DNA of 64,000 nt from Diplodia intermedia (GCA_021495925.1 JAKEKT010000114.1:37142-101141), one strand, 5' to 3'. Positions 22,501 through 34,534 are shown, numbered from the stretch's first letter. Made by a program: numbers and translations. The notes: generated by a model not told the origin, from the sequence alone.

Positions 22501-25500
22501 TCGTCTCCGCTTTCGCCTGTCACTCTCCCGAGAACGACCGCCACAACCACGCGATTGTTGGCGACCACGCATACACGCACGCGAGCGAGTCGAGACGGGC
22601 GAGAGCACGTACATGCGAAAGAAAAAAAAGAGAGAGACGAAGGACACATGGACCCTGCCCTCGGGTCGGGTCGATCACCGTCATCATACGTTCTTCATTC
22701 TCCCTCGCCTTCCCTGGCTCGAGCTCTTCCTTCCCAGCGTTTGCGCTCCCTCCCCCTCTCCGGTGGTCATCTTTTTCACACACCTTCCTCCTTTACCCCG
22801 CCACAATCCCGAAAGAAGGGACCACCAGTACCACGGTTCGGGTGCGTTTATTCCCGTAGTTCGGCCCGTTTTCGTCGTTGGTGGGAACCAGCCAACCAGC
22901 GCCATATACCCATCACCCTCCCCAGAAAGCCAAAGGCAAAATCATTTGCGCCAATATTTCCATTGGGAGGGAGAATAGAGAGACAGAGAGAGAGAGAGAT
23001 AGGCATTGTTCCCGAAGGTTCAGTGACGGTGGTGACGTTGACGACCGTTTTTTGCTTGTTTCGCCCTGGGGTTTTCCGGCCTCGGGCGTCCAATAACCGT
23101 GCACTACCATTACTACTACTACTTCTACTAGGTATGCTATGCTATGCTGTGCAGCAAGAATCATTCGCGTGGTATGTGGCGTTCGGTAGCTACCAAACGA
23201 AGAAACAAAGCCTCTGCCTGCTCGACACGATACGATACGGCCGTTGGCGGCGGCGGCGGCGGCGGCGACGACGTCCGATACGGGAACGACGGCATTGTTG
23301 CGTTTGTCCGTGTTGCGATGGGGCGGGTTTGATACTTGGAATTTTTTTTCCCATCTGTTCTCCCTCACATTCTTCGCGCGCTCTCTCTCTACTCTCTCTC
23401 GCGCTACCTAGGCGAGAGCGAATGGCGGCGGCGGCGGCGGTGGCTAGCTAGTAGTTAGCTGCGCCATCATCTCTCGGAACTAACTACCTACTTGCTCAGC
23501 CTTGTCGCTTTCTCCCTTATCCTGCCTTATGCAAATAGTAGCAATGATAATACAATACGCTACCTACTAGGTACTGAGGCGCAGCAGCAGGCGCAGCAAG
23601 CCGCCTGAGCCACCACCACCACTACCACCATCACCATCACCGTGGCCGTCGTCGCCCGCCGCCGCCGCCGCCATCATCTCCGGCTTTTCCGGCCGCAACG
23701 ACCCGACGTGCAAACGAACGCGGCTCGGATAGCTCGGCCGGAGCGAGTGTGCGAGTGTGCGTGTGCATGTGTGACAAAAGTGGCGTTAGCCCACGGTCGA
23801 TCGGCCCGTTGCCGTTTTTCTCTTTCCTTTTTTTTCTCGCTGCGCAAAAGTAGACGCCGGCCGGTGGTTTAGGGAAGGAAGAGAAAGAAAGAAAAAAAGA
23901 GACTTCACGGGAAGGAGCGGGCGTGCGCGCGCGCAACGTTGTCCGCTTGGGTCGGTGATGGAAGGATCAACACCCACCGACGACCCGGCGTGCAGCAGCC
24001 CGAGGGCGGGCCGCAGAAGGGAAGGAAAAGGAAAGAAAAAAAAAAAAGGGGTCTCTGCTACTAACTACTTGCTTGTGTCGTGTCATGGATGGCTTGGTTT
24101 TCTTGGCCCCGTTGCTCTTAGGGCTGCTAGCTCTTCAAACTAGTTTTTGCGCGCGACAGCGAAGCGGTAGTCAGTAGTATGCAGTAGCGGACTATCTCCC
24201 CCGACGATCTCCTTCAGCCTTGTGGTGGCGAAAAACGGAGGGAGAGAAGATGATAACGGGCCGGTAACTAAACCACTGTTGCTAGAACATCAGCGAGCAG
24301 GTATTACGAATGGCAGGTCTCGCGCGCGCGATAACTAAACAGATAGGAAACAGACAGGGTCTTTCCCTTCCCGCCGGCGAAACAGTAATGGATTGGATTG
24401 GATTTCTAAGCGCAAGTAATGGGATCGGATTTCTAAGCTGGCGCCACCCCATCATCATCATCATCGTCGTCATCATCATCGTCAACTCCCCATCACCCTA
24501 CCCTACTTCCGTCGCTCGCGCGCCAAAGAAAAAAAAGAAAAGGGACAGGGACAGGGCGTTCATTGGAGCACAAAAAAAAACGCGGGGCAAAACCCTTTAG
24601 TGCGAGGCAGGCACACGGGTATGCAGCAGCAATAGTAGTAAGTAGTAGTAGTAGCAATCGCAATAGCATTAGTAGCAGTAGTAGCAGTAGTAGTACTACT
24701 ACTACTAATCAAGAAACAAGAAAAAGCATAAGCAAACCCACCACGGACGGGTCCAACACCGTCATCATTTATGCTTAGTTCGCTAGCACCATCTCGGCGG
24801 CACACAAACACAATCTCCGTGTGGCTGACCAATCTCCCGTTCCCTCTCTACTCTCTCTCTCTCTCTTCCTCTTCGCGTATCTCCGAAAATGTCACAAGAG
24901 AAAGGGAAAAAGGAGGAAGGCGACGTGGTCTATTCTCATCCTCTCGGTGCCTCCGAACGGCCAGATGCAAAAGGCAAAAAGAATGGGGAACCACCCGGGA
25001 TGGGGAGCTGAGCTGAGGAGCTGAAGGGAGAGCTACCTGGGCCATGCGGGAAGCCGCGCCTTGGCGAGACGCGGCGTTAACACAATGGTGTGTGGCCACG
25101 TAGGGTGGTGACATTGCCCGGGGCTGTGATTGGCCGCTGCGTCCAAATTGTCCTCACGGTAGCTGATGGGTCGGGAAAAGGCAGGTGGTAGGTAAGCGGT
25201 GCGATTGACTGGTTCGAGCGGACCCAATCTTATTTCAGATTTCGTCTAATAAGAGCCTCCCTCCGGAAATACCAATCAAGCGAACAAGTGTGTGTGCCAC
25301 GAAAGCTGGTGTTACCCCGAACCATGCAGCCATGCCCGCTCTTGATATGAGAACAAAGTAGGAGAGGAGGACCAAGGAAGCTCTATCTATGCATGAATAG
25401 GACATAAGGAAAAAGAGTACTTTCGTTTCGTACAGGTGACGGCAATAGGATTACGAGAAAGGAAAAAAGGCCAGGTTTTCACACCTTCTGCTTCATCTCC

Positions 25501-26408
25501 TCGCTTCCTACACCTCTCCTCGGCTGACTTGGGTAACAAGAAAGCAAATCCGCTGCCGGCCGAGTCCAAGCTCGTGCCGTTCCGCCCAATACGCCCTCGG
25601 CCGTAGGATGAAATAACAAGCAAGAGTATCCATAAGTCGTGAGAGAAAAACTGTGACACCCCAATCAATCCGAGTGCCGAAAACAACCCGTGTCGGTCAT
25701 GTCAAGCCATGACCTGTTTTGAGTTCCAACGCCAGTGCAATGAATGGAGAGGCCATGTTACTGTCCCTCCCCACAAGGTCGTGTCGTGGTGCAGAAATGA
25801 ACAAGCAAAAGAAACGACGATTCTGTGTCGTGATAGACTCGAATGGAGGAAATGCGCTGTGATGACAATGATGACGACGATAAGTGATGATCGTGATGCG
25901 ATGGCGATGATGTTGATGAACCGAGACCCCATTTGGTCCATGAATGCTCCGGCTGCTGTCGTGGCCAGGACACCGCTGTCTAACGCCGGTGCAAATGCTA
26001 AGTGATGCTGGTCGTGTTTCGCAATTTGAAGGTCGTTACGGGTGGTGCGGGCGTGGGAGGCCGTCAAGGCCCGTCCCAATGCCTACGGCGGGAGCAGCGT
26101 ACAGGTCAAGAATGGTGTAAGGTGACGATAGGTTGAGATGCCCGAGTCATGTCGTAATGGTAAGTAATGGCGAGTGAGTCGCCCGGCGTATCCGGTCTTA
26201 TCCGGACGTGCGCTGCGGGGTTGTGCTGGGCCCAAATAGACTTTGAGCCCGTGGGGCACAGGACCCTGGTTCCCGGCGAGATTGACGAAGCCGATGAGGG
26301 TCCGACCGACTCCATCGTCTGAGGGAAGGCCCGCGAAAAAAGGAAGGGGCCTGGGACGAAGACCGTGAGGGATGCGAACGGGGCTCATCACCCCTTCGGC
26401 CTGGCTCC
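19525..26408. other. 6.9-kb interval without a supportable gene
   Basis: This lies between the 3' ends of two convergent genes. It is full of homopolymers and microsatellites: GTTGGT repeats near 20590-20620, TCGTCA and CGT repeats near 21355-21390, CT tracts, CGG runs near 23245-23265 and 23425-23440, and ACT/AGT runs near 24640-24710. The longest frame (22468-23451, +) is Arg/Ser-rich and repeat-driven. No domain, intron series or tRNA could be recognised. It could hold non-coding transcripts, but nothing in the sequence proves it. Confidence 0.5.
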
Positions 26409-27464
26409 TCAGAACATGCCTCCCTCCATCTGCTGCTGGTGCTGCGCGTGCTCTTCCCGAATCTGTCCGCTGCTCCTCTTTTTCCAGCCCAGCTTGCTGC
26501 TCATCCTCTTCCAGCCACTGCCCTCACGCTCGTGTCGGCTGTTCCTCGGACTCGGAGTACCGTTAGCGCTTGGCGGATAACCGTAGTCGCTCATGGGTGG
26601 CGTCGTAGGTGGAGTCATAGGATCGCCTAGGGCGCTAGGGCTGCTAGCGCTACCCGAGTCGTCTGTAAGGCCATCGCGATCCGATGGCGATTGAGCGAGG
26701 GACGAGGCCACCGAGTGCGGGTGACGGTGGTGCGAGGAGCTGGCGAAACGGGCGTGCGCCGCGGCGCCAAAGCTACGCGTCACCGTGGTGAAGCTGGTCG
26801 TCAGGGATGAAGGAGCCGACGCGCGGTGCTTGTGGGGGATGTCGGCATTGGCCTGTGTGACCTCGCGGCGGAGGGTACGCTCGTCGTAGGACCGCGTGTG
26901 CGAGTGCGACAGGTTTTCTTCGCTCGTGTTATACCCAGCAGCGCTGTGCGGCGACAGGCTGTTCAGAAACGGAACCAGAACCGACTCCTCCATCAGCTCG
27001 TAGATCTTAGCGACGGCCGTGTCTAATGTCGACGGGTGAGGGGGCGAATAAGGGTTGGACAGAGCCAGGAGGCTGTCCCGCACGTCCGACGGCAGGTTGA
27101 CTTCCCTGGGGCCGTTCGGGGCGATGTAGGCGTCCAACAAGCGCTGCCAGAGCATCTTGACGTAATTGCACTCTTCGCTGTCTGGCGAGACGGGCGAATC
27201 GGGCTTCTGGCCCACCATCTTGTTGTAATGCTTCCTGTAGCGGGAGGCATCCATGGTGAACTCAAGCGTCTCCAAACAGTGGTTCTGCGAGAGATAGGCC
27301 ATGAAGGCGCTCAGGGTCCATGGCGGAGAAGCCGTGTTTGCTAGGATTTCGGAGAGGTTCGGGCGCCTGGGACAGTAGGGACCTTGAGCATATCCCCTTG
27401 GTATTGCGACGGAAAGGGGCCGTGAGGCGGTTGTTGTGGTTGATACATACTCATGAGCCGACAT
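26409..27464 (-). CDS. RGS-domain regulator of G-protein signalling
   Basis: Single exon of 351 aa from MSAHEYVSTTTT. The RGS domain covers about residues 30-180: RRPNLSEILANTASPPW, LSAFMAYLSQNHCLETLEF, then a loop rich in Ser/Pro and helices ending VPFLNSLSPHS. RGS proteins accelerate GTP hydrolysis by G-alpha subunits at the plasma membrane. The short form without DEP domains resembles the fungal RgsA group, but that subgroup call is inference. The C-terminal half is Ser/Thr/Pro/His-rich and disordered-looking, ending GWKRMSSKLGWKKRSSG. The frame is open upstream, and an ATG at 27593 would add 43 Ser/Pro-rich residues. I prefer 27464 because of its A at -3. Confidence 0.8.
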   Translation of the reverse strand: MSAHEYVSTTTTASRPLSVAIPRGYAQGPYCPRRPNLSEILANTASPPWTLSAFMAYLSQNHCLETLEFTMDASRYRKHYNKMVGQKPDSPVSPDSEECNYVKMLWQRLLDAYIAPNGPREVNLPSDVRDSLLALSNPYSPPHPSTLDTAVAKIYELMEESVLVPFLNSLSPHSAAGYNTSEENLSHSHTRSYDERTLRREVTQANADIPHKHRASAPSSLTTSFTTVTRSFGAAAHARFASSSHHRHPHSVASSLAQSPSDRDGLTDDSGSASSPSALGDPMTPPTTPPMSDYGYPPSANGTPSPRNSRHEREGSGWKRMSSKLGWKKRSSGQIREEHAQHQQQMEGGMF

Positions 27465-30009
27465 CTTGAATCCTCCTTTTGCTTCCTTTTCGTCTTCGGA
27501 GGGCGACGAGGATCGGGTCGACGAGCGGGTCGAGGGTGCGGTGAAAGAGGGGGTCTTGAGACGGAGGGTAGGCGGGACCGTTTTGCGGTGCATCACATTC
27601 CACCACGGCTCTTTGCAATTCGGATCCGGGCTGCACTCAGCACCCGGGGAGTCGAGGGCAGGGCCGGTGCCGGGGCAGACGACGCAGAGTTGGGCGGACC
27701 GCACGGAGCGGAGTCGGGACGCCAGCTTGAGGGACGGCGGGGCGTGCTGGCGGTGGGGATGCTGCTGTTATTGCGATGGTCGACTGCGCGCCGGACACAT
27801 GTAGGCTGCGGACGTCGTTGGCGGGCTTGCAGCGTCGTACGCGGGCGGTGGTGGTCAGGCCGGGGCGGGTAGCTGCTTTGGTGCGGTGCTCGCTGTGTCG
27901 CGCGGGGGCTTCTGGAACGGGGACACAAGAGGTATGCGACACGGAGGAGATGAGTAGCAGCAGGCGGAGAAGGCGAACGGTGGAATTGAGCGAGGTGACT
28001 AATGGCGCTGGTAGCGCAGCGCGGTCGGCTAGAGGGCTGGTGGTAGCGTCGCCTCAGGCGTGTCGACGGAGCGGGTAGCGCTGTCGCAAGAGTCGGCCTG
28101 AAACGAGCGGCAGCGGATTGGGGGTTCGCTGGAGAGGGAGTGGCAGGGGGGTGGGCCGCTGGCAGAGGCGGGAGGAGTGGAGAGGGCAGCGGTGATGCGG
28201 CAAGGAGCAATGCGTCTGGCACGCGGGCGGTCTGGTGCACTTGCTTGGGAAGCGGAGGACAAGGGACGCGGCGAGCGGTGCCGGGGCGGAGGTTTAGTAG
28301 CAGCGCGCGAGACAGGCGTGGAGAGACAGCGGCGCTGGAAGGGACCGGGCAGCAAATCTCTTGGACGATGCACACGGTGCGCGGAGAGGTGTGATCTGGA
28401 TAGTGAAGCGGAGTGGCATCAGCGTCCGAGGCGCCCTTCTCGAAAAGGCGCTAGGAGGGCGCCGGCCAATGGGCATCCCTGCGCGCATGCAGCACGCCCC
28501 CGCTGATGAGCACAAAGAGAAGCCAGAGAAGGCCGCGTCGAAGCGCGCCCGAAGCAGGCAGGAGGAGGCTGTGGGACGGCAGCTGCGCGGCGGGCTAGCG
28601 TGCTGCAATACGGCATCGCCACCAGGGCCAGAGCAGCACGCGCGTCTGCCGGGCGCTCGTGGCTCTCTGCACTCATGGGTGCAGGCGGCAGCTCCATGCT
28701 TGCATCTCACAGCCAGCCGCCGATCATCGCAGCCCCCGGCGTGGCAGTGGCCAGCGCGCGCAGCAGAGCAGCAGCGTGCAACCGCGACCGCGACCGCAAG
28801 CAGCCGCGCACGGTGCGCCGCCGCAGACTGCTCTTTGTGCAGATGATGCCATCGTGGAGCTGATAGGGCGGCTGCCCGGCGCTGACTCCTAGGTTTCGCG
28901 CGCGCGGGCCACGGCACCCGCCTGCCACCGCGTCCTTTGTCCGCCTTTGCCACGAGCCAGCAGGCCGGGTTCTCAACGCTGCACCGGCGCCAACGGGCCT
29001 GAACTGGCCGTGAAAGGAGAAGGGGCGCGGCTCCACTCGTCCCCTTGTTGTTCCATGCGGCTCGCAACCAAGAACCGCAGCGCCGCGCCCGGCAGCGAGC
29101 CAGGGTCCGCGGCCTGCCTGCGAGCTGCGAGCCCGAGACGCCGCCCGGTGGAGGCCGCTGGGCACTGGCCAAGCCCGCCCGGCGAAACGTGTGACGCTGC
29201 ACCTTGCACCACCGCCCGCCGCCCTCTGCCTGCGACCCGTTTTCCGCCGACCTTCTAGAAGGCTGGTGGAAGCCTTCCGCTTCGGGCGTTGCTGCAGCCC
29301 AGCTGCACGCCAGGGCCGATCATGACACTATCGTATGACGGCCGCCCGCCCGCCGAACGCCTGGCCGCCGATGCGCCGCCTGCCTGGCACGCCTTTGCTA
29401 ATATTATGGCCGTTGCTATGCCCACCACGGACGGTCATCCACCCGAGACGCGAGCCGAGAGCCTCCACCGTGACGTCTGCCCCCCAGAGCACCGGCCTTG
29501 CGCAATTTTCGGCACCCGCAGCACAAGCAGCACAGCCGGAAGCGGCCCCAGACGCGGCGGTGCCTCGCGGTGCCTGATGGGCAGGCAGCCCCCGTCCCTC
29601 CCCCGTGTTGCTCCGCCGATGGATGCGGTGAGTCCCGAGCCGCGAGCCCGTCCTGTTTTAGCCGCGACGTCGTGTTGAAAGAAAAACTTCACGCCGCATC
29701 ATCATCACCGCAGCTCCTTGCCTCGCGGCTTGTTGGGCGTGCCCGCAGCCGCGCGCAACAATGTTCTGCTCTCTGACCGGCGGCGCCGCCCCCTCTCCCC
29801 AGCGCTCGTCCGCGACCATCTTTCCCCACCGGCCCGGGTCCAGACATGTCGCCCACAGCAAGCTGTTTAATTACACGCCTATGGACCTATCCGCGGACTG
29901 ATCCTGCCTCCACCCCCAGCAATAAGCCCGCCGTGCCAGCCGCAGCCTCTCTGCGGCTTGATGAGGCTCCTGTAGCGAGCCGAGCGCCCTGCCACGGCGC
30001 AAGTCACAT
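27465..30009. other. GC-rich 2.5-kb intergenic region
   Basis: This lies upstream of the RGS gene and downstream of the RUS gene (both minus). It should contain the RGS promoter. Frames up to 302 codons (28294-29202, -) are Ala/Arg/Pro-rich and overlap others on both strands, as expected in GC-rich non-coding DNA. A short inverted repeat (AGAAGGCT / AAGCCTTC) is seen near 29260-29276. Confidence 0.4.
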
Positions 30010-33000
30010 TCACCTCTTTTCTGACCACCGGGATGCCCGCACGCCCGCGCGTGTGCCCGAGTGGGTCTCCAGCGCTGCAATGCTCAGGTCCCAGCCCGCC
30101 GCCTCCAGCCGCGTTTTGGCTGTGCCGCCGCCGCCGCCAAACATGCGGCGTGTTTGCTCCAACGTCAGCCGCAGCTCCGACGACTCAACACCCTCAGCAT
30201 TGACGCGGCTGCGGCTGTCGTCGGCCGCCGCACGGGGCCCGGGCCCGGGCCCGGCTGGCTGCTGTTCTGCAGCTTGTCTCAGGCCCTGCCGCTGCTCGGA
30301 CGCCGCTGACTGTGGCCCCGACGTCTGAGGAGGAGGAGAAGTCGCTTCCCGGCGACCCCCGGCTCCCGCTCCCGCTCCATTTCGGGATGCGAGCAGCAGC
30401 GCCTGCGTCCAGGCCTGGAGCTGGGCGGCCGGCTCGCAGTTTTGCTTGAGCACGATGAGCGCCTCGGACCGGGTGGCGTCGAACCAGAGCAGGTACGACT
30501 CGTGCTCGAAAACCTTGAGCAGCGCCGCCAGCGACATGGTCTTGGCCGAGGCATCGTCGCGCACAACCGCCCCGGTTTTCCGCGCTGCCCCTGGGGCCCC
30601 GGCATCCGCTGCTGCTGCTGCTGCCGCCGCTGCGCCTGGAAGCCTTGCCACGACGTCCGCCAGACGGACCCCAATCCTGCAACGCCCGATGACCTGATCG
30701 TCCGCCCAGCGCAGCGCGCCGTCCCGAAGCTCGAAGATCCGCTCGCGTTGCGAGACCCGCTGCGGCGAGAGCACCTTGTCGTACGCGAGCAGGTGCGCCA
30801 TGACGATGTTGGCCCGCTGCCGGTTCAGCGAGCGCATGCTGACGGCGCGGACGGCGGCGTAGTTGGTCGCCAGGTGCGTGGTCAGCAGCAGCAGCATCGC
30901 CGTCCACGTCGCGAGCGGGGACGAGATCCATGACACGACAACGCTGCCAGCCTTATGAGAGAGTACCGCACTAAGAGTCAGCACTTGCGCTTTTTGCTTC
31001 TCGAAGGCCCCCCCTCGCGTGTTTCCACGCCCGCCTTCTCAGCTGACTTGCAGGGATTGTGGAGCGCCGGGCAATAGGAATCGCACGCGATTTCTGAATG
31101 TGCAACGGCAAGCGAGATGCCATGCCGGTCGACCGTCTCCCGGGTAGGGAGCGGTAGGGACCCATGAGTCGTCAACCGGCACCAACACAGTAGCCGGCGA
31201 TCTTATTACTCGCGGCTGAAGGAGGGGGCGGCGCAGTGGATGTCGGCTCGACTCTGTTCACCGGGCAGCACTTACCAACATTCCCATGAGAGATATGATT
31301 GTCTCCTGCGATGAATCTTTCTGCAAAAACAGCAAATATCCGTCAGCGAAACCGGTCAGTGTTCGGAAAGGAGCGGATCGGCATAGCGGTGGGAGATGTA
31401 AAACGGAACCAGGCGGCAGTGCCAGACTAGCTTTCCCCGGATGCGTTTCAGTGCTTTGAAATGAGAACAGAACTGCCGATCCCGGTTACAGTGTCTGGCG
31501 GATGATGCTCCGTGCGTGTGCACAGTGGGTTTGTAGAGAAATTGAGCCCCCGCTTCCGCGGGCAGTTGAAGCAGTTGCCTAGACGTAGGTGTGGGTTTGG
31601 TGAGCCTTCCTACGTGGCCAGCTGAATCAAATGTCCGGACGTAGATGTGGGTTTTGTGGGTCCTCCTACGTGGGCAGTTGCAGCAAATGCCCGGACGTAG
31701 ATGCAAGTTTTATGAGCCCTTCTACATAGGCAGTCGAAGGAGATGTCCGGATGTAGATGCACAGCACTAAAACGTACATCTACGCCCAAGCATCAACTGC
31801 CTACAGAAGGGGGCTCAAATCTCCTGCAACCCAATGTGGCTCCGTGCGAGTGCGTATATGGGACTTTGGGCTGTGACCGAATAAACGAGAAGGTAGCTCA
31901 CCGCGTTCAATTCCCCAAGGTTCTGCATCCGAGCGAAATGAGCACTCAAGCTCGCCTTGCTGGACCCCGCAGCAACGCCGCAAAGGGCGCGGAGGATGCT
32001 GCTGAAGCTGAGAACCAGCACGCGCGGCAGACGTGGCAAGGCTGGCGACACGCAATCCAGGATCATGGCGGCGTCGTTGAAAAAGTCGGCCGCCAGTCTC
32101 CACGCCTTGCATTCGGGCTCCAGACTGGTGCCGAGCCTTGCCGCGAAGAGGATGGTGGCGATGCGGCCGGTCGAGTCCTGGAGCACCGACAGCAGCAGAG
32201 CAGCAGTTGGCGAGGCGCTGGCATCGCCGACGCCGACGCCTGCGTCCGCACAGTGTTAGTTACTAGGATCAGGCACGTGGGCGCGCGGAAGGCAACGGAA
32301 GGGGCACGGTGTGGGGTGCGGCGGGGGTGGTCACGCCAAGATGAGGCGATGATGAGGGGGGTGTGGATGGGAGAAGAGTGAGGCTACTCAACACGTGCGC
32401 GGATCGCTGCAGTCTGGCTACGTGAAGGATCGCGATCCATGATCGCCCCGACGTTGCATATGTGGGGAAGGGCAATGGTTGGCTGCGCTGGCGATCTACG
32501 TACCTTCGAGAACGGCCCGAGAAGAGAGTAGGCCGGCAATGGAGCTAGAGAAGGCTTGAAGGGAGTCCTGTGCGTTGGGGATGACGTCTATTCAGCAATT
32601 TGCGGACCGAATTATACGACTCGGCCTAGGTGAATGACGCAGGGAAGGGAGATAGGCTGCGTACGTAGATTTGGTATCTGGTGGGGCAGAGCCGAGCGTC
32701 AGCGTGCCGATAGTGAAATGGTTACTCGATAGGGAAATTGGTCGCGCAATCGGAACAGGTGTTTAAAAGGAAAATCACGCACGGCAGGTAGTCCTCGGTC
32801 ACGCTATGAGGGTAGCCGGCGGGCAGGAAAACGTCGAGGAGCCGGAGCAAAAGAGATTTCTGCTGGTCGGGTAGCTGTCGAAGCGCAGTTAGCTCGGCGT
32901 GCAGCCCGATCGCGATGCTCTTGCGGTGAGGGGCAGATTGCTCGCAGCCTTACTTACGATAACGTCAATGCGCGGGCCGGTCTCGACGTAGGTTGCGGTG

Positions 33001-33056
33001 GTGTTTCCCGCGTCATCGTATTCGACGAGCTCGAGCTGAGGGGGGCTGGTTTCCAT
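30010..33056 (-). CDS. RUS family (DUF647, root UVB sensitive-like) membrane protein
   Basis: Seven exons: 32958-33056, 32783-32874, 32665-32677, 32504-32567, 31902-32239, 31276-31320, 30010-30951; 530 aa. Landmarks in order are DVFLPAGYPHSVTEDYLPYQ, DSLQAFSSSIAGLLSSRAVL, EGVGVGDASA, FFNDAAMILDCVSPALP, LCGVAAGSSKASLSAHFA, NLGELNAKDSSQETIISLMG, VVVSWISSPLATWTAMLLL and NYAAVRAVSMRSLNRQRAN, the RUS/DUF647 signature. A Gly/Ala-rich spacer and a C-terminal GWD element (EAAGWDLSIAALETH) follow. Plant RUS1/RUS2 act in UV-B response and auxin transport; the fungal role is unknown. Exon 3 is a 13-nt microexon. Introns 4-6 are 264, 581 and 324 nt, and intron 5 contains a 280-bp repeat array. Confidence 0.9.
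31541..31820. repeat. 56-bp repeat array (4 direct + 1 inverted unit) inside RUS intron
   Basis: The units start at 31543, 31601, 31657 and 31713, each beginning TGAGCCC or TGGGTCC. Each holds GGCAGTTG-like sequence, then TGTCCGGACGTAGATG and GTTTTG. The fourth runs into a reverse-oriented partial unit (TACATCTACGCCC, CAACTGCCTAC). The whole block is bounded by ATTGAGCCCCC (31541-31551) and GGGGGCTCAAAT (31809-31820). It lies entirely within intron 5 of the RUS gene. Length, inverted ends and lack of coding sequence suggest a non-autonomous foldback/MITE-like element. Confidence 0.75.
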
Positions 33057-33786
33057 GTTGTACGGTTGCTGTGGTCAAGCGAGGTGTTGGTGTTGGTAGG
33101 TGGGGGATGTTGTCGAGTGGAGCAACGCCTCGACCCGAACCACCGGGTCATCTTCTCTTGGTTATTATTCGTGCGCCGAGTCAACGACATCTTCGTGAAG
33201 AATCAAGGTTAATTCTCGGCCGCCTCTTCTTCGTGTCAGATTGGCTTCGCTCTACAGACAATCCTACACAATGAACAAGTAGGCGAGATTGCGCCGTCCA
33301 GCGCTCCACCGTTGTAAAATTGCTGACGTGCGACGCAACGGTAATAAACCAGCATGTGGAGTCGGGGCGCAGCTCCGAGACAGGTGGGGAAAGAAGCAAG
33401 CCGAGAACGTTGGCTACTCCACCCCAATTTCTCTATCAATGCCGCTGAAGTTGCGCTGCGTCACTCACCGTCCTGTGCATGCAACCGCCGATCCGTCAAG
33501 CTCATTTCCGTTCCGATGAGCCTCTTCCAGCTATCCTTCCGGCTAGCAGCACGTTCCTCATGGCCTGATATCACAAGAAAGAAAGCCGTCTATTGTTAAG
33601 TAGCGCCTATGGATCCTCTTCTAACAACCGGAGGGGTATCGCGGGATTGAAACGCCGAACCACTGCCTACAGTCCTTGCATGTGCCTGTCCGTTTACATT
33701 CTACCAGTCGCATCCTACTCTCCTCGATTCATTCAATTTCTGTGCGCGACTCGCCTTCCCTTTCACGTCTACTCCTCGCAACACCA
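33057..33786. other. RUS upstream region and 3' flank of coiled-coil gene
   Basis: This 730-bp gap lies between two minus-strand genes. The part next to 33057 should be the RUS promoter. Short frames around 33600-33780 do not resemble known proteins. Confidence 0.4.
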
Positions 33787-34534
33787 TTATCCAGCTTTCT
33801 CTGGGTCGCCGACTTCCAGAGTGCCGAGGAGAGCACGGAAACCGGTGGTAGGACCTGGGCGAGAGTTAGCTGCGTAAGCTGCAGAGGAAGAAGATCATAC
33901 CAAGCTGTAAAGGGCCGTCGCACAAACAATAAGCCATCTGGCCCCGTCCATTGCTCTCATACATTTCTTGCGCGCTTATGCCGACTTCTTCCGGCTCTTG
34001 AATGCGGCTCATTGTGTCACACCGATACAGCCAGGCATCAGGCGGAGCTGACCAGCCACAGGCTTCGAGGACGTCTTTCAGCTTGTTCTTCAAGAAGGGC
34101 TCGTCAAGGTCCGTCGCCGAGGCATCCGAGGGGTGCTTGAGCGTAGCAGGGGGAACGCAATCGACGAATTTGACGGCAGCAAGCGGCTGCGCTGTTTGAT
34201 AGTCGACGAGAAACACGTCGGCAGAGGCAATTGCTGGCTTGGCTTCCGCGGCGTCTGTGATTGGCTGTAGTGGCTGGAGGATCGAACTGGAGCGCGTCTG
34301 GCGGGCATGGACAAGCTGTTCCTCCAAAGCTGTTGTCTGCTGGAGAGACGCGGTCCTGTGCCTTCTGAGTTCGGACTCAAGAATCTCGGTCCGGTCCAGG
34401 AGGGCAGTGAGTTTGGCGTCCCGATCTCTGCCCATCATCTCGGCTTCCTTCAGCTTCTTTTCCAAGAGCTGGAGCCTCGATTCCATCTCCTGCTGGTGGC
34501 GGTTGCCGAAAATGTAACTGTACAGGCGACTCAT
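33787..34534 (-). CDS. Hypothetical protein with N-terminal coiled coil
   Basis: Two exons, 33901-34534 and 33787-33854, with a 46-nt intron (GTATGA, CTAAC, CCCAG); 233 aa. After MSRLYSYIFGN, residues about 12-85 form a strongly charged heptad-like helix (ESRLQLLEKKLKEAEMMGRD onwards). A more ordered C-terminal half follows, with DVFLVDYQTAQPL, LKDVLEACGWSAPPD and MAYCLCDGPLQLG. The second exon supplies PTTGFRALLGTLEVGDPEKA. I do not recognise the family, and no signal peptide or membrane segment is visible. It is divergent from SOG2, 757 bp away. Confidence 0.7.

Noticed and set aside
22468..23451. 327-codon frame (+) in the 6.9-kb gap
   Set aside because: Arg/Ser/Pro-rich, with poly-Leu and poly-Arg runs coming from microsatellites. 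No domain, and it is interrupted by repeat-type sequence throughout.
28294..29202. 302-codon frame (-) between the RGS and RUS genes
   Set aside because: Ala/Arg/Cys-rich with several equally long overlapping frames on both strands, the pattern of GC-rich non-coding DNA.
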